The position numbers were made by a program, and so were the translations under genes. From the NCBI GenBank assembly GCA_943370285.1, contig CALRQJ020000005.1, positions 1 to 64,000 of the forward strand: 64,000 bases of DNA, given 5' to 3'. This stretch comes from CALRQJ02 sp943370285. GTDB lineage: Bacteria > Bacteroidota > Bacteroidia > Chitinophagales > Chitinophagaceae. How positions within the stretch are numbered: position 1 is the first letter of the stretch; every line of letters begins with the position of its first letter. The notes beneath the pieces are model-generated. The model searched no databases. It was given only the letters and a program-made list of their open reading frames with translations, and was not told the DNA's origin. Below, piece by piece: positions 35,360 to 43,911 of this stretch.

Positions 35360-36517
35360 TTAGCGCTTTTTGTCATTTTGTAACACTTGTCTCAAGAAGG
35401 TTATAGTTTGGTCGGCACATTTTTTCCAAGAATATTTATCTGCATACAAATAGGCATTATTAGCTATTAAAGTTCGTTTATCACTATCTAATATTAAATC
35501 TTTTAAGCAAGCATAAATAGACTCTTCGTTAGTTGGATCAAAATAAACAGCACTATCTTCTAGAAACTCAGGCATTGGACCATAAGAACTAGAAGCAATT
35601 GGAAGACCAGCCGACATAGCTTCAACTAATATATTGGGCATGTTTTCACAAGTAGAGCAAAACACGAATAAATCAGCATTTTTATACTTATCCTGTATTT
35701 CGTGATACCCAATAGTTCCATGAAATTTTATGAAAGATTCTGAGCTGTCATTTACTAGTATTGCATCTTTCATTTTTCTAATCGATTTGTTATGGAGTGA
35801 TGCGCCAACCATATCTAGAGTTATCATAAAGTTCTCTTTTCGTAATCTACCAACTACATTTACTAAATGCCATTGGTGTTTATAGGCATCAACACTAGAA
35901 ACATATAAAAGTTTAAATGGATTCTGAGAAGAATAATCAGAAATCACTTTTTGCACTTTGGGTGATTGTTTAAATCGATTTGAAACGCCATGATGAATAA
36001 TCGAAAATGGTTTAGATGGTGGCAAATGCTTATTAAAAATCATTCTTTTGGCGAATTCTGAAATAAAAATCAAACCTGCAGATTTCTTAAAACACTGTTT
36101 TTGCATCAGATACATTAAAGGAAATTTAAACCTAAATAGTGAAACGCCATAACGAGATGACTCTTTACTATCAAAAAAAAGCATATTGTGTGAAAAAGCA
36201 ACAACCGGTTTAAAGCTACCAAGGTATGTGCCACCGAGGCACAACATTATATCTGGATTACATCGGCTAATAAGCTTTGAAAAGCTGAAAAAAGTCCATA
36301 GAAATCGATGGATTATTCTTTTATTCAAAAACTTCGCTGTTTCTTGAACAATTATCGTACTGCTAGGTAAAGTATTTAAAGTTTCTGAACTTGAAACAAC
36401 TATAATTGTATTGATTTTATAGACATTGTTATGTTGTATTATTTGACCTAATAATTCATTTAGGTGAGTTGTTCCACCTCCTGATTTTATATTAGTTGCA
36501 TCAATCAATAATTTCAT
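35360..36517 (-). CDS. Family 4 glycosyltransferase, paralogue 1 of a tandem pair
   Basis: This 385-residue GT-B transferase is closely related to its downstream neighbour. The N-terminus LLIDATNIKSGGGTTHLNEL carries the nucleotide-sugar loop. The C-terminal signature is CENMPNILVEAMSAGLPIAS. The central LLYVSSVDAYKHQWHLVNVV also corresponds to the neighbour. Seventy-two bases separate it from the paralogue, one of the longer gaps in this part. It overlaps the upstream CgeB-like gene by 17 bases. It probably adds one sugar to repeat unit B. Confidence 0.86.
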   Translation of the reverse strand: MKLLIDATNIKSGGGTTHLNELLGQIIQHNNVYKINTIIVVSSSETLNTLPSSTIIVQETAKFLNKRIIHRFLWTFFSFSKLISRCNPDIMLCLGGTYLGSFKPVVAFSHNMLFFDSKESSRYGVSLFRFKFPLMYLMQKQCFKKSAGLIFISEFAKRMIFNKHLPPSKPFSIIHHGVSNRFKQSPKVQKVISDYSSQNPFKLLYVSSVDAYKHQWHLVNVVGRLRKENFMITLDMVGASLHNKSIRKMKDAILVNDSSESFIKFHGTIGYHEIQDKYKNADLFVFCSTCENMPNILVEAMSAGLPIASSSYGPMPEFLEDSAVYFDPTNEESIYACLKDLILDSDKRTLIANNAYLYADKYSWKKCADQTITFLRQVLQNDKKR

Positions 36518-37571
36518 AAGCTGTACTTAGGATAGAGGATATTACTTCTGACCCTCTTGTGAAAACATCATGTCTATCCTTTGTTATTCGAAGTTGCCCT
36601 TTTTTTGCTACATCATCCCTTAAATTTGGATTAAGTTTAAGCATTTTAAGTATGCTAACACATTCACTATCAGTTGAAAAAAAGAAAGCCTCCTCGCCTT
36701 CTTTTAAAAAACTGGTTACATAATCATTCCGCTCAGCAACTAGTACACCACCGATTGCTGGTATTTCAAAAACTCGGGTTGTTAATTTATCCCTATTCCT
36801 TTTTGAAAAAAAACAAAGTGATGCATTAGAATAAAAAACTAGGTTGCGGTAATCTTCACTTTTTGCATATTGGACAGGCAAGAGAGAAGAGTGTAAACGA
36901 TTTTTTGCAAATTTATCAAATCCACTTCCACTTAAATGTAGAGATAGCCCACTTCTAAGTATAGACTCAAAACAATCAACTCGGATGTCTTGCTCTCCAT
37001 GTCCAGAAAAAATTGCATCATATTGAAACTGATTTGTTGATTCGTTCGGTAAGCTTGGAGAAAAATGAAACTTAGGAACGTAATATGGCAATAATACTTT
37101 AACAAGCTTGGCACCATGCTTATAGTACTCTTCTACGTTAATAAGTCTGAAGACAAAATGAATATCAAAGAAATCGATGTTTTCCTTAAAATATTTTAAC
37201 CAATGTTTGTTAGAATCTGGTCCAAAAGGATCATCGTTCATATATTGTACAAAATAAGCACCTGTTGCCTTTTTTACTTTCTCTAAAATACGTCGGGGAA
37301 ACTCGACTGGCTTTCGAAAGTAAATAACATCAGGACTAAAGGCAACTGCTACTTCAAAAAACAACTTCCACAAATAATTGTAATTTGGACCTAATAGAAA
37401 TCTATTTTGAAGCTTACCAATATAGCTTGAGTAATCGAGTTTATCATACACTTTAAATCTTGAAACAATATGCCCTAAGGCTTCAAAAGCATCAGCCATA
37501 GCATCATCATACTGAGGAGTCATAAACTCGCCAACATATAAAATTCTAAGTTGTCTACTCACAATGTTCAA
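36501..37571 (-). CDS. CgeB-like glycosyltransferase (Glyco_trans_1_2 type)
   Basis: This 356-residue protein has the layout of CgeB/DUF3880-type transferases. The N-terminal half has LRILYVGEFMTPQYDDAMA and DVIYFRKPVEFPRRIL, and a VQYMNDDPFGP segment. The C-terminal half has YRNLVFYSNASLCFFSK and TTRVFEIPAIGGVLVAERND, the last being the conserved F-E-P/A-x-G-G block of the family. No membrane helix is seen. It overlaps its upstream neighbour by four bases (ATGA). A sugar-transfer role in polysaccharide B is likely; donor unknown. Confidence 0.78.
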   Translation of the reverse strand: MNIVSRQLRILYVGEFMTPQYDDAMADAFEALGHIVSRFKVYDKLDYSSYIGKLQNRFLLGPNYNYLWKLFFEVAVAFSPDVIYFRKPVEFPRRILEKVKKATGAYFVQYMNDDPFGPDSNKHWLKYFKENIDFFDIHFVFRLINVEEYYKHGAKLVKVLLPYYVPKFHFSPSLPNESTNQFQYDAIFSGHGEQDIRVDCFESILRSGLSLHLSGSGFDKFAKNRLHSSLLPVQYAKSEDYRNLVFYSNASLCFFSKRNRDKLTTRVFEIPAIGGVLVAERNDYVTSFLKEGEEAFFFSTDSECVSILKMLKLNPNLRDDVAKKGQLRITKDRHDVFTRGSEVISSILSTAYEIID

Positions 37572-38806
37572 ATAATTGCATTAACAATATTCAATATTGA
37601 ATTGCTTCCCCGATAGCTAATTGAGTCTTCGAAAAAAATTGTTCTGGCTTCATAATTTATATTTAGATCAACTTCGTCCTTCGGGTTAAGCCAGGGGTTA
37701 CCTACATTAGTTTTTATAAAATAGTCAACTATATTCTTACAAGAACCCCATTGCGGGATTACAATTGGCTTTTCAAGTAAAACTGCAATATTTATTGTTG
37801 TTGAAATATGACCAATACAAAATGAGGAATAATAAACTAAATCAAACAAGTTGGTTTGTTTGAGCAGCAAACAATTTGGGTGATTAATATCTATAGCTGT
37901 TAATTCAGTTTTAGGATGAAGTTTTACTACTAAAAAGTAGCCCTGTTTTTCAAGGCTTGAAGCCATCTCGCCAATCAACTTTGACCTAAATTGGTTATCC
38001 CACCCTCCCAAATTTCCTTGTTCTACAAATGCATCTTCTAAATAAATAGCGAAATGCTTAACGCTTGCATTTGGATGCATACAATCAATCGGAAGAGAAG
38101 AGGTAGAAAAGTCATTAGTAGCAATTTTAGAAAATAATTCATCATATGCAGGATTACCAGCTACTATTAAATTTTCTCTAGGTACACCTAAAGAAAAATA
38201 GTGGTCTGCGTATTTTTTTGCATATAACAAATACCTATCAGCGATTAATTCGACATAGTTTGACGGAAAAAATATGCTTTTAGCCGGATTAGAAAAATAC
38301 GAATAAACAGTTTTAAACGGCCTTAATGATAGGAAATCTCGTTTTTTAACTTTCCATACTATATTAAAATAATTGGGTATTATTAAACGAAAGTACTTTG
38401 TCGCTTTTTTAATTTTATTAAATATATTGTTATAGTGCCCACTGTAAATTTGAATTGAAGCATTAATCTCTTCACCTGTAGCTCTAATTCCATGCATTAG
38501 AAAGACAGATTTAGCATTGAGCGTATTACAAGATTGTATAATCACTCTATCTACCAAATGCTCACAATTCAAAAAAACCACAACATCCGGTCTTATTTTC
38601 TCCAGAACCTTAAATATGTTATTCGTTTGGTAAAAAGAAATGTCCCTACACAAAATACCATCAATTGTTTCCTCTTTTGAATGAGCATACCTCCAGGAGC
38701 CAATATGAAACAACATAGTCTCATGACCATTTTGCTTGAGCAATGAATCTATTGCCTTGAAATTATGTAACCCTTTAGTCCAATAATCGAAATAAACTAC
38801 TCTCAT
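37568..38806 (-). CDS. Putative GT-B-fold transferase (capsule/CDP-glycerol transferase-like)
   Basis: This 412-residue protein resembles GT-B enzymes of the capsule-synthesis and CDP-glycerol glycerophosphotransferase type. Features are VVFLNCEHLVDRVIIQS and SVFLMHGIRATGEEI in the N-terminal domain. The C-terminal domain has LIVAGNPAYDELF, YFLVVKLHPKTEL and CIGHISTTINIAVLLEKPIVIP, where the HP and the Ser/Thr-rich loop are the usual donor-binding elements. It lies directly after the nonulosonate-like genes and may be the transferase for that CMP-sugar; this is inference from position. Confidence 0.65.
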   Translation of the reverse strand: MRVVYFDYWTKGLHNFKAIDSLLKQNGHETMLFHIGSWRYAHSKEETIDGILCRDISFYQTNNIFKVLEKIRPDVVVFLNCEHLVDRVIIQSCNTLNAKSVFLMHGIRATGEEINASIQIYSGHYNNIFNKIKKATKYFRLIIPNYFNIVWKVKKRDFLSLRPFKTVYSYFSNPAKSIFFPSNYVELIADRYLLYAKKYADHYFSLGVPRENLIVAGNPAYDELFSKIATNDFSTSSLPIDCMHPNASVKHFAIYLEDAFVEQGNLGGWDNQFRSKLIGEMASSLEKQGYFLVVKLHPKTELTAIDINHPNCLLLKQTNLFDLVYYSSFCIGHISTTINIAVLLEKPIVIPQWGSCKNIVDYFIKTNVGNPWLNPKDEVDLNINYEARTIFFEDSISYRGSNSILNIVNAII

Positions 38807-39465
38807 AAATTTGTTCTAATCTGAGGGGCAAGGGCATAAGAAGGCCTTAATGACAAATGTCGATGTATGCTAAAACCATTTTTACTTATGCCTTTATCAT
38901 CCAAATATCTTCCGGTATAAATTCTGTCTCCATTAATATCTTTATCTGAACACCATAAAAAATCATGTTTCCACAAAATATCATAGGGGTGATAAAAGTA
39001 CCAAGCAAAAAAAGTGTAGGCAGTTAAAATTGCAGAAGGGAAAAGAAAATTTTTTTCGATACTCGCTTCAATTTTTTCCGGCAAAACCGCTCTAGTAACT
39101 TCACTAACTTGTTTTGCAATTAAATACCAGCCTCGCTCTAAAGTTTTTAAAAAAAACTTTTCATTTAGATACCAATCCTGGTTATAAAAGCAGGGTTCTT
39201 TATCCTCAGCATTTATTCCATATAACTCACGAAGAAATTTTAGATTTAGTGGTTGCTCATTTTTTGAAAGTCCATCGCCCCAAATCAGTATATATTCATT
39301 ACTAATGCTTACTAAAAAATCTTCGGAAAATGGAATTTCGGGAACCGAATCTAAATTAATTGAGACGGGAAAGTGTTCACTAATGCTAATAAGCTCAAGA
39401 GGTCCGATAAAGTTATCTCCCATGATTGATTTCGCCAATTCAAAACTTACTGTTGCTCTTTCCAT
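38803..39465 (-). CDS. Unknown protein of the nonulosonate-like set
   Basis: This 220-residue protein was not recognised. It lacks a signal peptide and clear membrane helices, although FLFPSAILTAYTFFAWYFYH near residues 141-160 is hydrophobic and aromatic. Charged and aromatic residues are common, and IWGDGLSKNE and YTGRYLDDKG stand out without matching a known catalytic motif. It overlaps the YdcF-like gene by 19 bases and the transferase gene by four, so it is surely co-expressed with them. It may be a partner or an uncharacterised enzyme of the sugar-acid pathway, but nothing in the sequence proves that. Confidence 0.6.
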   Translation of the reverse strand: MERATVSFELAKSIMGDNFIGPLELISISEHFPVSINLDSVPEIPFSEDFLVSISNEYILIWGDGLSKNEQPLNLKFLRELYGINAEDKEPCFYNQDWYLNEKFFLKTLERGWYLIAKQVSEVTRAVLPEKIEASIEKNFLFPSAILTAYTFFAWYFYHPYDILWKHDFLWCSDKDINGDRIYTGRYLDDKGISKNGFSIHRHLSLRPSYALAPQIRTNL

Positions 39466-40034
39466 TCTTGATAATTAATAGCATCTTCATAATTTGCCAT
39501 TTGTCCATTGGCGATGTAATATTCTATTTTTTCAAATTCCGAACGCAGTAAATCAAATCTTTTACCCCACGGTGCAGGTATGAACCATGGTAAATCAGAT
39601 GCAGGTGCGTTGTAAATTGTAATAGTTAATTGTTTCTCTTGTAATACTTTCAAAAAGGTTAAAAATGCACGGTATTGATGATAATGAGAAGCAACCAGAA
39701 TTATTGAATTCCATTTATTATGTACCGCTAAATCTAAAACCTTTTCTGCTTGCTCACGGGTATGAAGCGATTCTGTTTCTAGCATTAAATGTTCAGCTTG
39801 AATACCGGCAACCTCGATTTTCTCTTTCAACATCTCATATGGGAAACTGCCATAGGAAAGATTTAGTATTCCACCACTGAACACTACATATCGGGCTAAT
39901 CCCCTCTTGTATAATTCAGCTACTCGCTGAATTCTGTTTTCCCCATCACCTTCTAACAATATAACAGCATCAGATTGTTGCACTTTATCATTGCTTGTAA
40001 TAGCAATAAACATTTCCCTTTGGGTCATACTCAT
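39447..40034 (-). CDS. YdcF/SanA-type DUF218 protein, soluble form
   Basis: The 195-residue protein carries the DUF218 pattern: AVILLEGDGENRIQRVAEL, RYVVFSGGILN, LMLETESLHTREQAEKVL and LVASHYHQYRAFLTFL. Unlike SanA and ElyC it has no N-terminal membrane anchor, so it should be cytoplasmic, like E. coli YdcF, which has been reported to bind S-adenosylmethionine. It lies one gene after the NeuB-like synthase with no gap, inside the nonulosonate-like set. A role as sugar-nucleotide or phosphate-handling enzyme of that pathway is possible but unproven. Confidence 0.82.
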   Translation of the reverse strand: MSMTQREMFIAITSNDKVQQSDAVILLEGDGENRIQRVAELYKRGLARYVVFSGGILNLSYGSFPYEMLKEKIEVAGIQAEHLMLETESLHTREQAEKVLDLAVHNKWNSIILVASHYHQYRAFLTFLKVLQEKQLTITIYNAPASDLPWFIPAPWGKRFDLLRSEFEKIEYYIANGQMANYEDAINYQEWKEQQ

Positions 40035-41099
40035 TTATAGGTTACTCCAAAAAATGGGTTCTCCTGCTTCAATCCTAACTTTTGCAGTTTTACCAACCAC
40101 TACAGATTTATACTTAGGTAGGATACCAATCGCTGGCCTAAGCGTAACAATATCATTTTCCGTTATTGTTTGTCCGGGTTCAATAGTTTTACTTGCATAA
40201 AGACCGCGTCGCTGTACATAGACAGTTTCAGCTTCTTCTTCTACAACTAACTTTCGAGTACTCCCCATTGCAGCTTCCAGTTCTCTGATATAGCTTACCA
40301 TTTGCTTGAATTCAACTACATCCATTGAGTGGGGATGATCTGGACCACTATCTTTTTTGTTAAGGGTAAAATGTTTTTCGATTACAACTCCACCCAAAGC
40401 AATAGACCCTAATGCAACCACTGGCCCCGGTGAATGGTCAGAATAACCAGTAAGCACATTAAAAGCAGTTTGATAAGTTTTTAACACGTTTATATTAGCA
40501 CTTTCGATTTTTGAAGGATAATTTGTGATACATTGTAGTAATATCAAATCTTTATTCCCTGTTGCTTCAATTGTTCTTAACGCCTCATCAATCTCACTCA
40601 TGGTGGCATCTCCTGTTGCCAATATAAGTGGTTTATTTTTACGAGCTATATAATCAATCATTTCTAACCAAGTAATTTCACCTGATCCAATTTTAATAAA
40701 CGGTACATTTAGTTCAACGCAAAGATCAACAGCTTCAATATCATAAGGTGATGTAGAAAAATCAATTCCAATGGAACTACAGTAATCGGCTACTTCTTTA
40801 TGCCACTCTCTTGGAAATTCTGCATCTTTAAACACTTCATTAACAGGTCTTCCCCAAGTACCGTGTACGCCTTTTAATTGCATTTTAGAAAAACCTTTGG
40901 CAGATACAATTTTTTCAGATATAAAACTTTGAAACTTTGCACAATCGGCTCCTGTTTCTTTAGCCGCATCGCATAAACGCTTTGCTTTTTCAATGTTTCC
41001 ATCAAAATTGGCTCCAATTTCAGCGATGATATAAGAAGGTCTGCCTTCTCCAATTATCTTATCTCCTATCGCAATATTTTTGTTAAATCCTTTGTTCAT
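40035..41099 (-). CDS. NeuB/PseI-family nonulosonate synthase
   Basis: Enzymes of this family condense phosphoenolpyruvate with a hexosamine-derived aldose to give a nine-carbon sugar acid. The 354-residue protein has the TIM barrel (YIIAEIGANFDGNIEKAKRL, CAKFQSF, FIKIGSGEITWLEMID, TGYSDHSPG, GVVIEKHFTLNKKDSGPDH in parts) and a C-terminal SAF antifreeze-like domain (about residues 290-354, ending VRIEAGEPIFW). NeuB and PseI cannot be told apart by eye. It follows the aminotransferase gene by 19 bases. No PseG- or PseH-like gene is recognised nearby. Confidence 0.92.
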   Translation of the reverse strand: MNKGFNKNIAIGDKIIGEGRPSYIIAEIGANFDGNIEKAKRLCDAAKETGADCAKFQSFISEKIVSAKGFSKMQLKGVHGTWGRPVNEVFKDAEFPREWHKEVADYCSSIGIDFSTSPYDIEAVDLCVELNVPFIKIGSGEITWLEMIDYIARKNKPLILATGDATMSEIDEALRTIEATGNKDLILLQCITNYPSKIESANINVLKTYQTAFNVLTGYSDHSPGPVVALGSIALGGVVIEKHFTLNKKDSGPDHPHSMDVVEFKQMVSYIRELEAAMGSTRKLVVEEEAETVYVQRRGLYASKTIEPGQTITENDIVTLRPAIGILPKYKSVVVGKTAKVRIEAGEPIFWSNL

Positions 41100-41118
41100 A
41101 TTGAATGTAATTTAATTG

Positions 41119-42297
41119 TTAAATAGAAAATTCATTTAATGTTTTGTTAAGTATTGCTGCTTGCACTTTGGCCTCTTCCAAGTTCCAGTAATTCGTTTTC
41201 ATTTGTATCATTCTAGGTTGCAAATATTCTGCATTAGGACACAAACCTAATTCATAGTTCTGCCAAATTTCGGGCTTATGTTGTATCTCATTCAAAAATA
41301 ATGGTTCAAAATAAGATAACTTCCACGCTGCATAAAAACCATCCCCGCCATTTTTTTGAAATGCATCCCTGAACCTATACCAATCAACTGAAGGATTTTC
41401 TGTATTCAATACCCAACTATAACCCCAATAAGAGTTAACATAATCTACCGGGTTAAATTGTGGTATTACTAGAGCACTTCCTTTAACAGCAGCATCAAAT
41501 AACTTTGCAACCTCAATTCTAATCTCTACTAACTCCTTGGCTCGCTCTAATTGTCCTAGAACAATGGCCGCATTTCCTTCACTAAGCCTATAGTTAAATC
41601 CTAAACTAACATGCCGACTATACTGCGGATCTTGAATATCATTTCTGGTAATTTTACCTTGCTTTGCGCTAACGCCGGCATAACCTAGGCTACTAAACTT
41701 TCGAGCCTTATCTGCAAACAATTCGTTACTTGTACAAAGCATCCCACCTTCACCGCAAGTAAGATGTTTACTAGCTTGAAAACTAAAACTCGAAAAATCG
41801 CCAAAACTTCCTACCATTTTTCCCTTATAATAACTTAGAAAGCATTCTGCATTATCCTCAATCAGAAATAATTGATGCGTTTTACAAACTTCAATTATCG
41901 CATCATAATCAGGCGATAAACCATATAAAGCAACAGTAATTACTGCTTTAGTTTTTGGAGTGATTTTTTCTTTAATTGATTCTGCAGAAATATTAAAAGT
42001 ATCCTTATCAACATCTGCGAAAACGGGAACGGAGCCATTATGGAGTACAGCCAGAGCTGTGCTTGACATTGTTAATGGTGGAACTATCACTTCATCACCC
42101 GGCTGAACCCCAAGCGCTGCTAATGCGGTGTGCATAGTTGCTGTTCCATTAACATGACCAATAGAATAATTAACGCCTAACAAGGACGAAAAGGCTGCTT
42201 CTAAACGGTTCCCGAAAATACTATTCTTACTAGTATTAAATTCATTGTCAATAACCTCGCAAACATATTTTTTTTCTAATTCTGTAAAACGTTTCAT
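41119..42297 (-). CDS. DegT/DnrJ/EryC1 sugar aminotransferase
   Basis: This 392-residue PLP enzyme adds an amino group to a keto sugar, usually from glutamate. The internal aldimine Lys is Lys177 in SFQASKHLTCGEGG. Other landmarks are GHVNGTATMHTALAALGVQPGDEV, IVPPLTMSSTALAVL, FLIEDNAECFLS and GFNYRLSEGNAAIVLGQL. Its likely substrate is the 4-keto sugar made by the PseB-like dehydratase at 43912-44919. It differs from typical PseC (which has a SFHPVK-like segment), so the product may not be the standard pseudaminic precursor. It is within the nonulosonate-like set. Confidence 0.9.
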   Translation of the reverse strand: MKRFTELEKKYVCEVIDNEFNTSKNSIFGNRLEAAFSSLLGVNYSIGHVNGTATMHTALAALGVQPGDEVIVPPLTMSSTALAVLHNGSVPVFADVDKDTFNISAESIKEKITPKTKAVITVALYGLSPDYDAIIEVCKTHQLFLIEDNAECFLSYYKGKMVGSFGDFSSFSFQASKHLTCGEGGMLCTSNELFADKARKFSSLGYAGVSAKQGKITRNDIQDPQYSRHVSLGFNYRLSEGNAAIVLGQLERAKELVEIRIEVAKLFDAAVKGSALVIPQFNPVDYVNSYWGYSWVLNTENPSVDWYRFRDAFQKNGGDGFYAAWKLSYFEPLFLNEIQHKPEIWQNYELGLCPNAEYLQPRMIQMKTNYWNLEEAKVQAAILNKTLNEFSI

Positions 42298-42299
42298 TG

Positions 42300-43157
42300 T
42301 TATATATTTCGTTTATAAATCCAATTATAATTCCCTTCGCTTTTATCCAAAAATTCTTGGACTAAAGAATATTGATGATCGACAAAAAGTTCTTTAATAT
42401 ACAAGTTATAATTACGTATATGCGATTGGTCACCCCTTAACCTTAGGTATGACTTTTCATTTAAAATTTTAGTATTAACTGAATCCTTAACATCATACTT
42501 TCCTGACGGATCCGAAATAACAACATATTTTTGAGCTTTGCCGAATATCCAAGACAGAATATTTATAATGTCACTCTCATCAATATAAGTTAGCGTAGAT
42601 CTAGCAATAACAATATCCACTTGAGGCAAAAACTGTTCACTGTCAATACCATAAAAACCACAAAAAAAACTTGTATTTGGTGCATTCTTTTGGGCAAAGT
42701 TTATCATATTAGCAGAAGCATCAATGCCATAGGTCTGAATATGTGGAAATTTTTTATTGATTAAAGCTAAGTTATGGCCATTTCCACAGCCTAAATCAAC
42801 GAGAGAGGAGCAATTTTCAATAAAGGATTCAAAAGGGGTAAAATCATACTCGTCTCGGGCATTCCATTCCAAAGTTGCTTCTCTATCCCATAATTCAGAT
42901 TGAAATGATTTGTACATTTTGGGCTGATATTCAAAATTTAAAAATTCGCCATACAACTGCTTAATAATTTTAAATTTTATGCTTTTGTTGTTATGAATTG
43001 AATTAACAACTCCATGTTCTTTAATGTAATTTTTTGCTTTAGGAATGTTGTATAAAAACTTTGCGATTTTTTGAATAAAAAATTTAATAACTGATTTATA
43101 GTTTATCATCGTAAAATGCAGTAAAAATATTGATTGTTTAGGGTGTAATAAACTCAA
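42300..43157 (-). CDS. SAM-dependent methyltransferase, class I
   Basis: The 285-residue protein has motif I as SLVDLGCGNGHNLALINKKF, then YGIDASANMINFAQKNAP and IVIARSTLTYIDESDII, all typical of class I methyltransferases. It sits between the SpsF-like cytidylyltransferase and the aminotransferase, so methylation of an amino-sugar intermediate or of the finished sugar acid is likely. The N-terminal 16 residues before the second Met (43109) look unlike the family, so the real start may be there. The N-terminal region is rich in Lys and aromatic residues. Confidence 0.83.
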   Translation of the reverse strand: MSLLHPKQSIFLLHFTMINYKSVIKFFIQKIAKFLYNIPKAKNYIKEHGVVNSIHNNKSIKFKIIKQLYGEFLNFEYQPKMYKSFQSELWDREATLEWNARDEYDFTPFESFIENCSSLVDLGCGNGHNLALINKKFPHIQTYGIDASANMINFAQKNAPNTSFFCGFYGIDSEQFLPQVDIVIARSTLTYIDESDIINILSWIFGKAQKYVVISDPSGKYDVKDSVNTKILNEKSYLRLRGDQSHIRNYNLYIKELFVDHQYSLVQEFLDKSEGNYNWIYKRNI

Positions 43158-43177
43158 TTATAATAAGCTAGAATAAC

Positions 43178-43909
43178 TTATTTTGTGTACATGGCACTCC
43201 GTTGTACCCCCAAATTATGAGCGGCAATTTTTGGATATTGATTGATCAAACTAAGAATATCTTCCATTACAAATAAAGCTTGGTCTTTATACAAATTATT
43301 GTACACCATTTCTGCCATCTCAAAATCTAATTGGGTATCAATTGTCCATCGTAAATGGGAAAGATTTACACTATTTGAGAAATTTCCTGTTCTAAAAAAT
43401 GCTTGATTACGGTAAAAGTATTGTGTCACATGTTCTTTCTCAAAATCGTCATTAGCCGAAAAAAAAGCCTTTTCAATAGCCGAAAACGTAAAAACTTCTG
43501 TATCTAGACCTTCCGGAAAACTGGGAGGAAAATTATTATAAGCAAAATCTAATGTCTCTGTTTGTAATTTATTAATTACGTTGTCAATAACATTTGGATC
43601 TTTAAATGGGTCATCAGCTGTTACTCGTACAATGATATCAGACTTATAATGTTTAGCAGTTTTGTAATAACGATCAAGAACATTTTGCTCATCACCTCGA
43701 TAAAACAATACATCATTTTGACTACACCATAATGCTATTGAATCATCTAAGGGATTATGTGTAGTTGCTACAATAATCCGATTGATAAATTTAGAATAGC
43801 TTAATCGATTAACTACATGCCATAATAATGGTTTGCCAGACAGTAACTTAAATACTTTCCCCGGCAACCTTGTTGATCCGGTTCTCGCTTGAATAATTGC
43901 ATCAATCAT
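43178..43909 (-). CDS. SpsF/NeuA-like cytidylyltransferase family protein
   Basis: The enzyme is expected to activate a sugar acid with CTP (CMP-sugar formation). The 243-residue protein starts IDAIIQARTGSTRLPGKVFK, the SpsF-type nucleotide-binding loop, then IIVATTHNPLDDSIALW, FYRGDEQNVLDRYY and RVTADDPFKDPNVID. It is shorter than NeuA fusions and is of the Bacillus SpsF type. It follows the PseB-like gene by two bases. With the NeuB-like synthase it supports a CMP-nonulosonate pathway. Confidence 0.88.
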   Translation of the reverse strand: MIDAIIQARTGSTRLPGKVFKLLSGKPLLWHVVNRLSYSKFINRIIVATTHNPLDDSIALWCSQNDVLFYRGDEQNVLDRYYKTAKHYKSDIIVRVTADDPFKDPNVIDNVINKLQTETLDFAYNNFPPSFPEGLDTEVFTFSAIEKAFFSANDDFEKEHVTQYFYRNQAFFRTGNFSNSVNLSHLRWTIDTQLDFEMAEMVYNNLYKDQALFVMEDILSLINQYPKIAAHNLGVQRSAMYTK

Positions 43910-43911
43910 AA

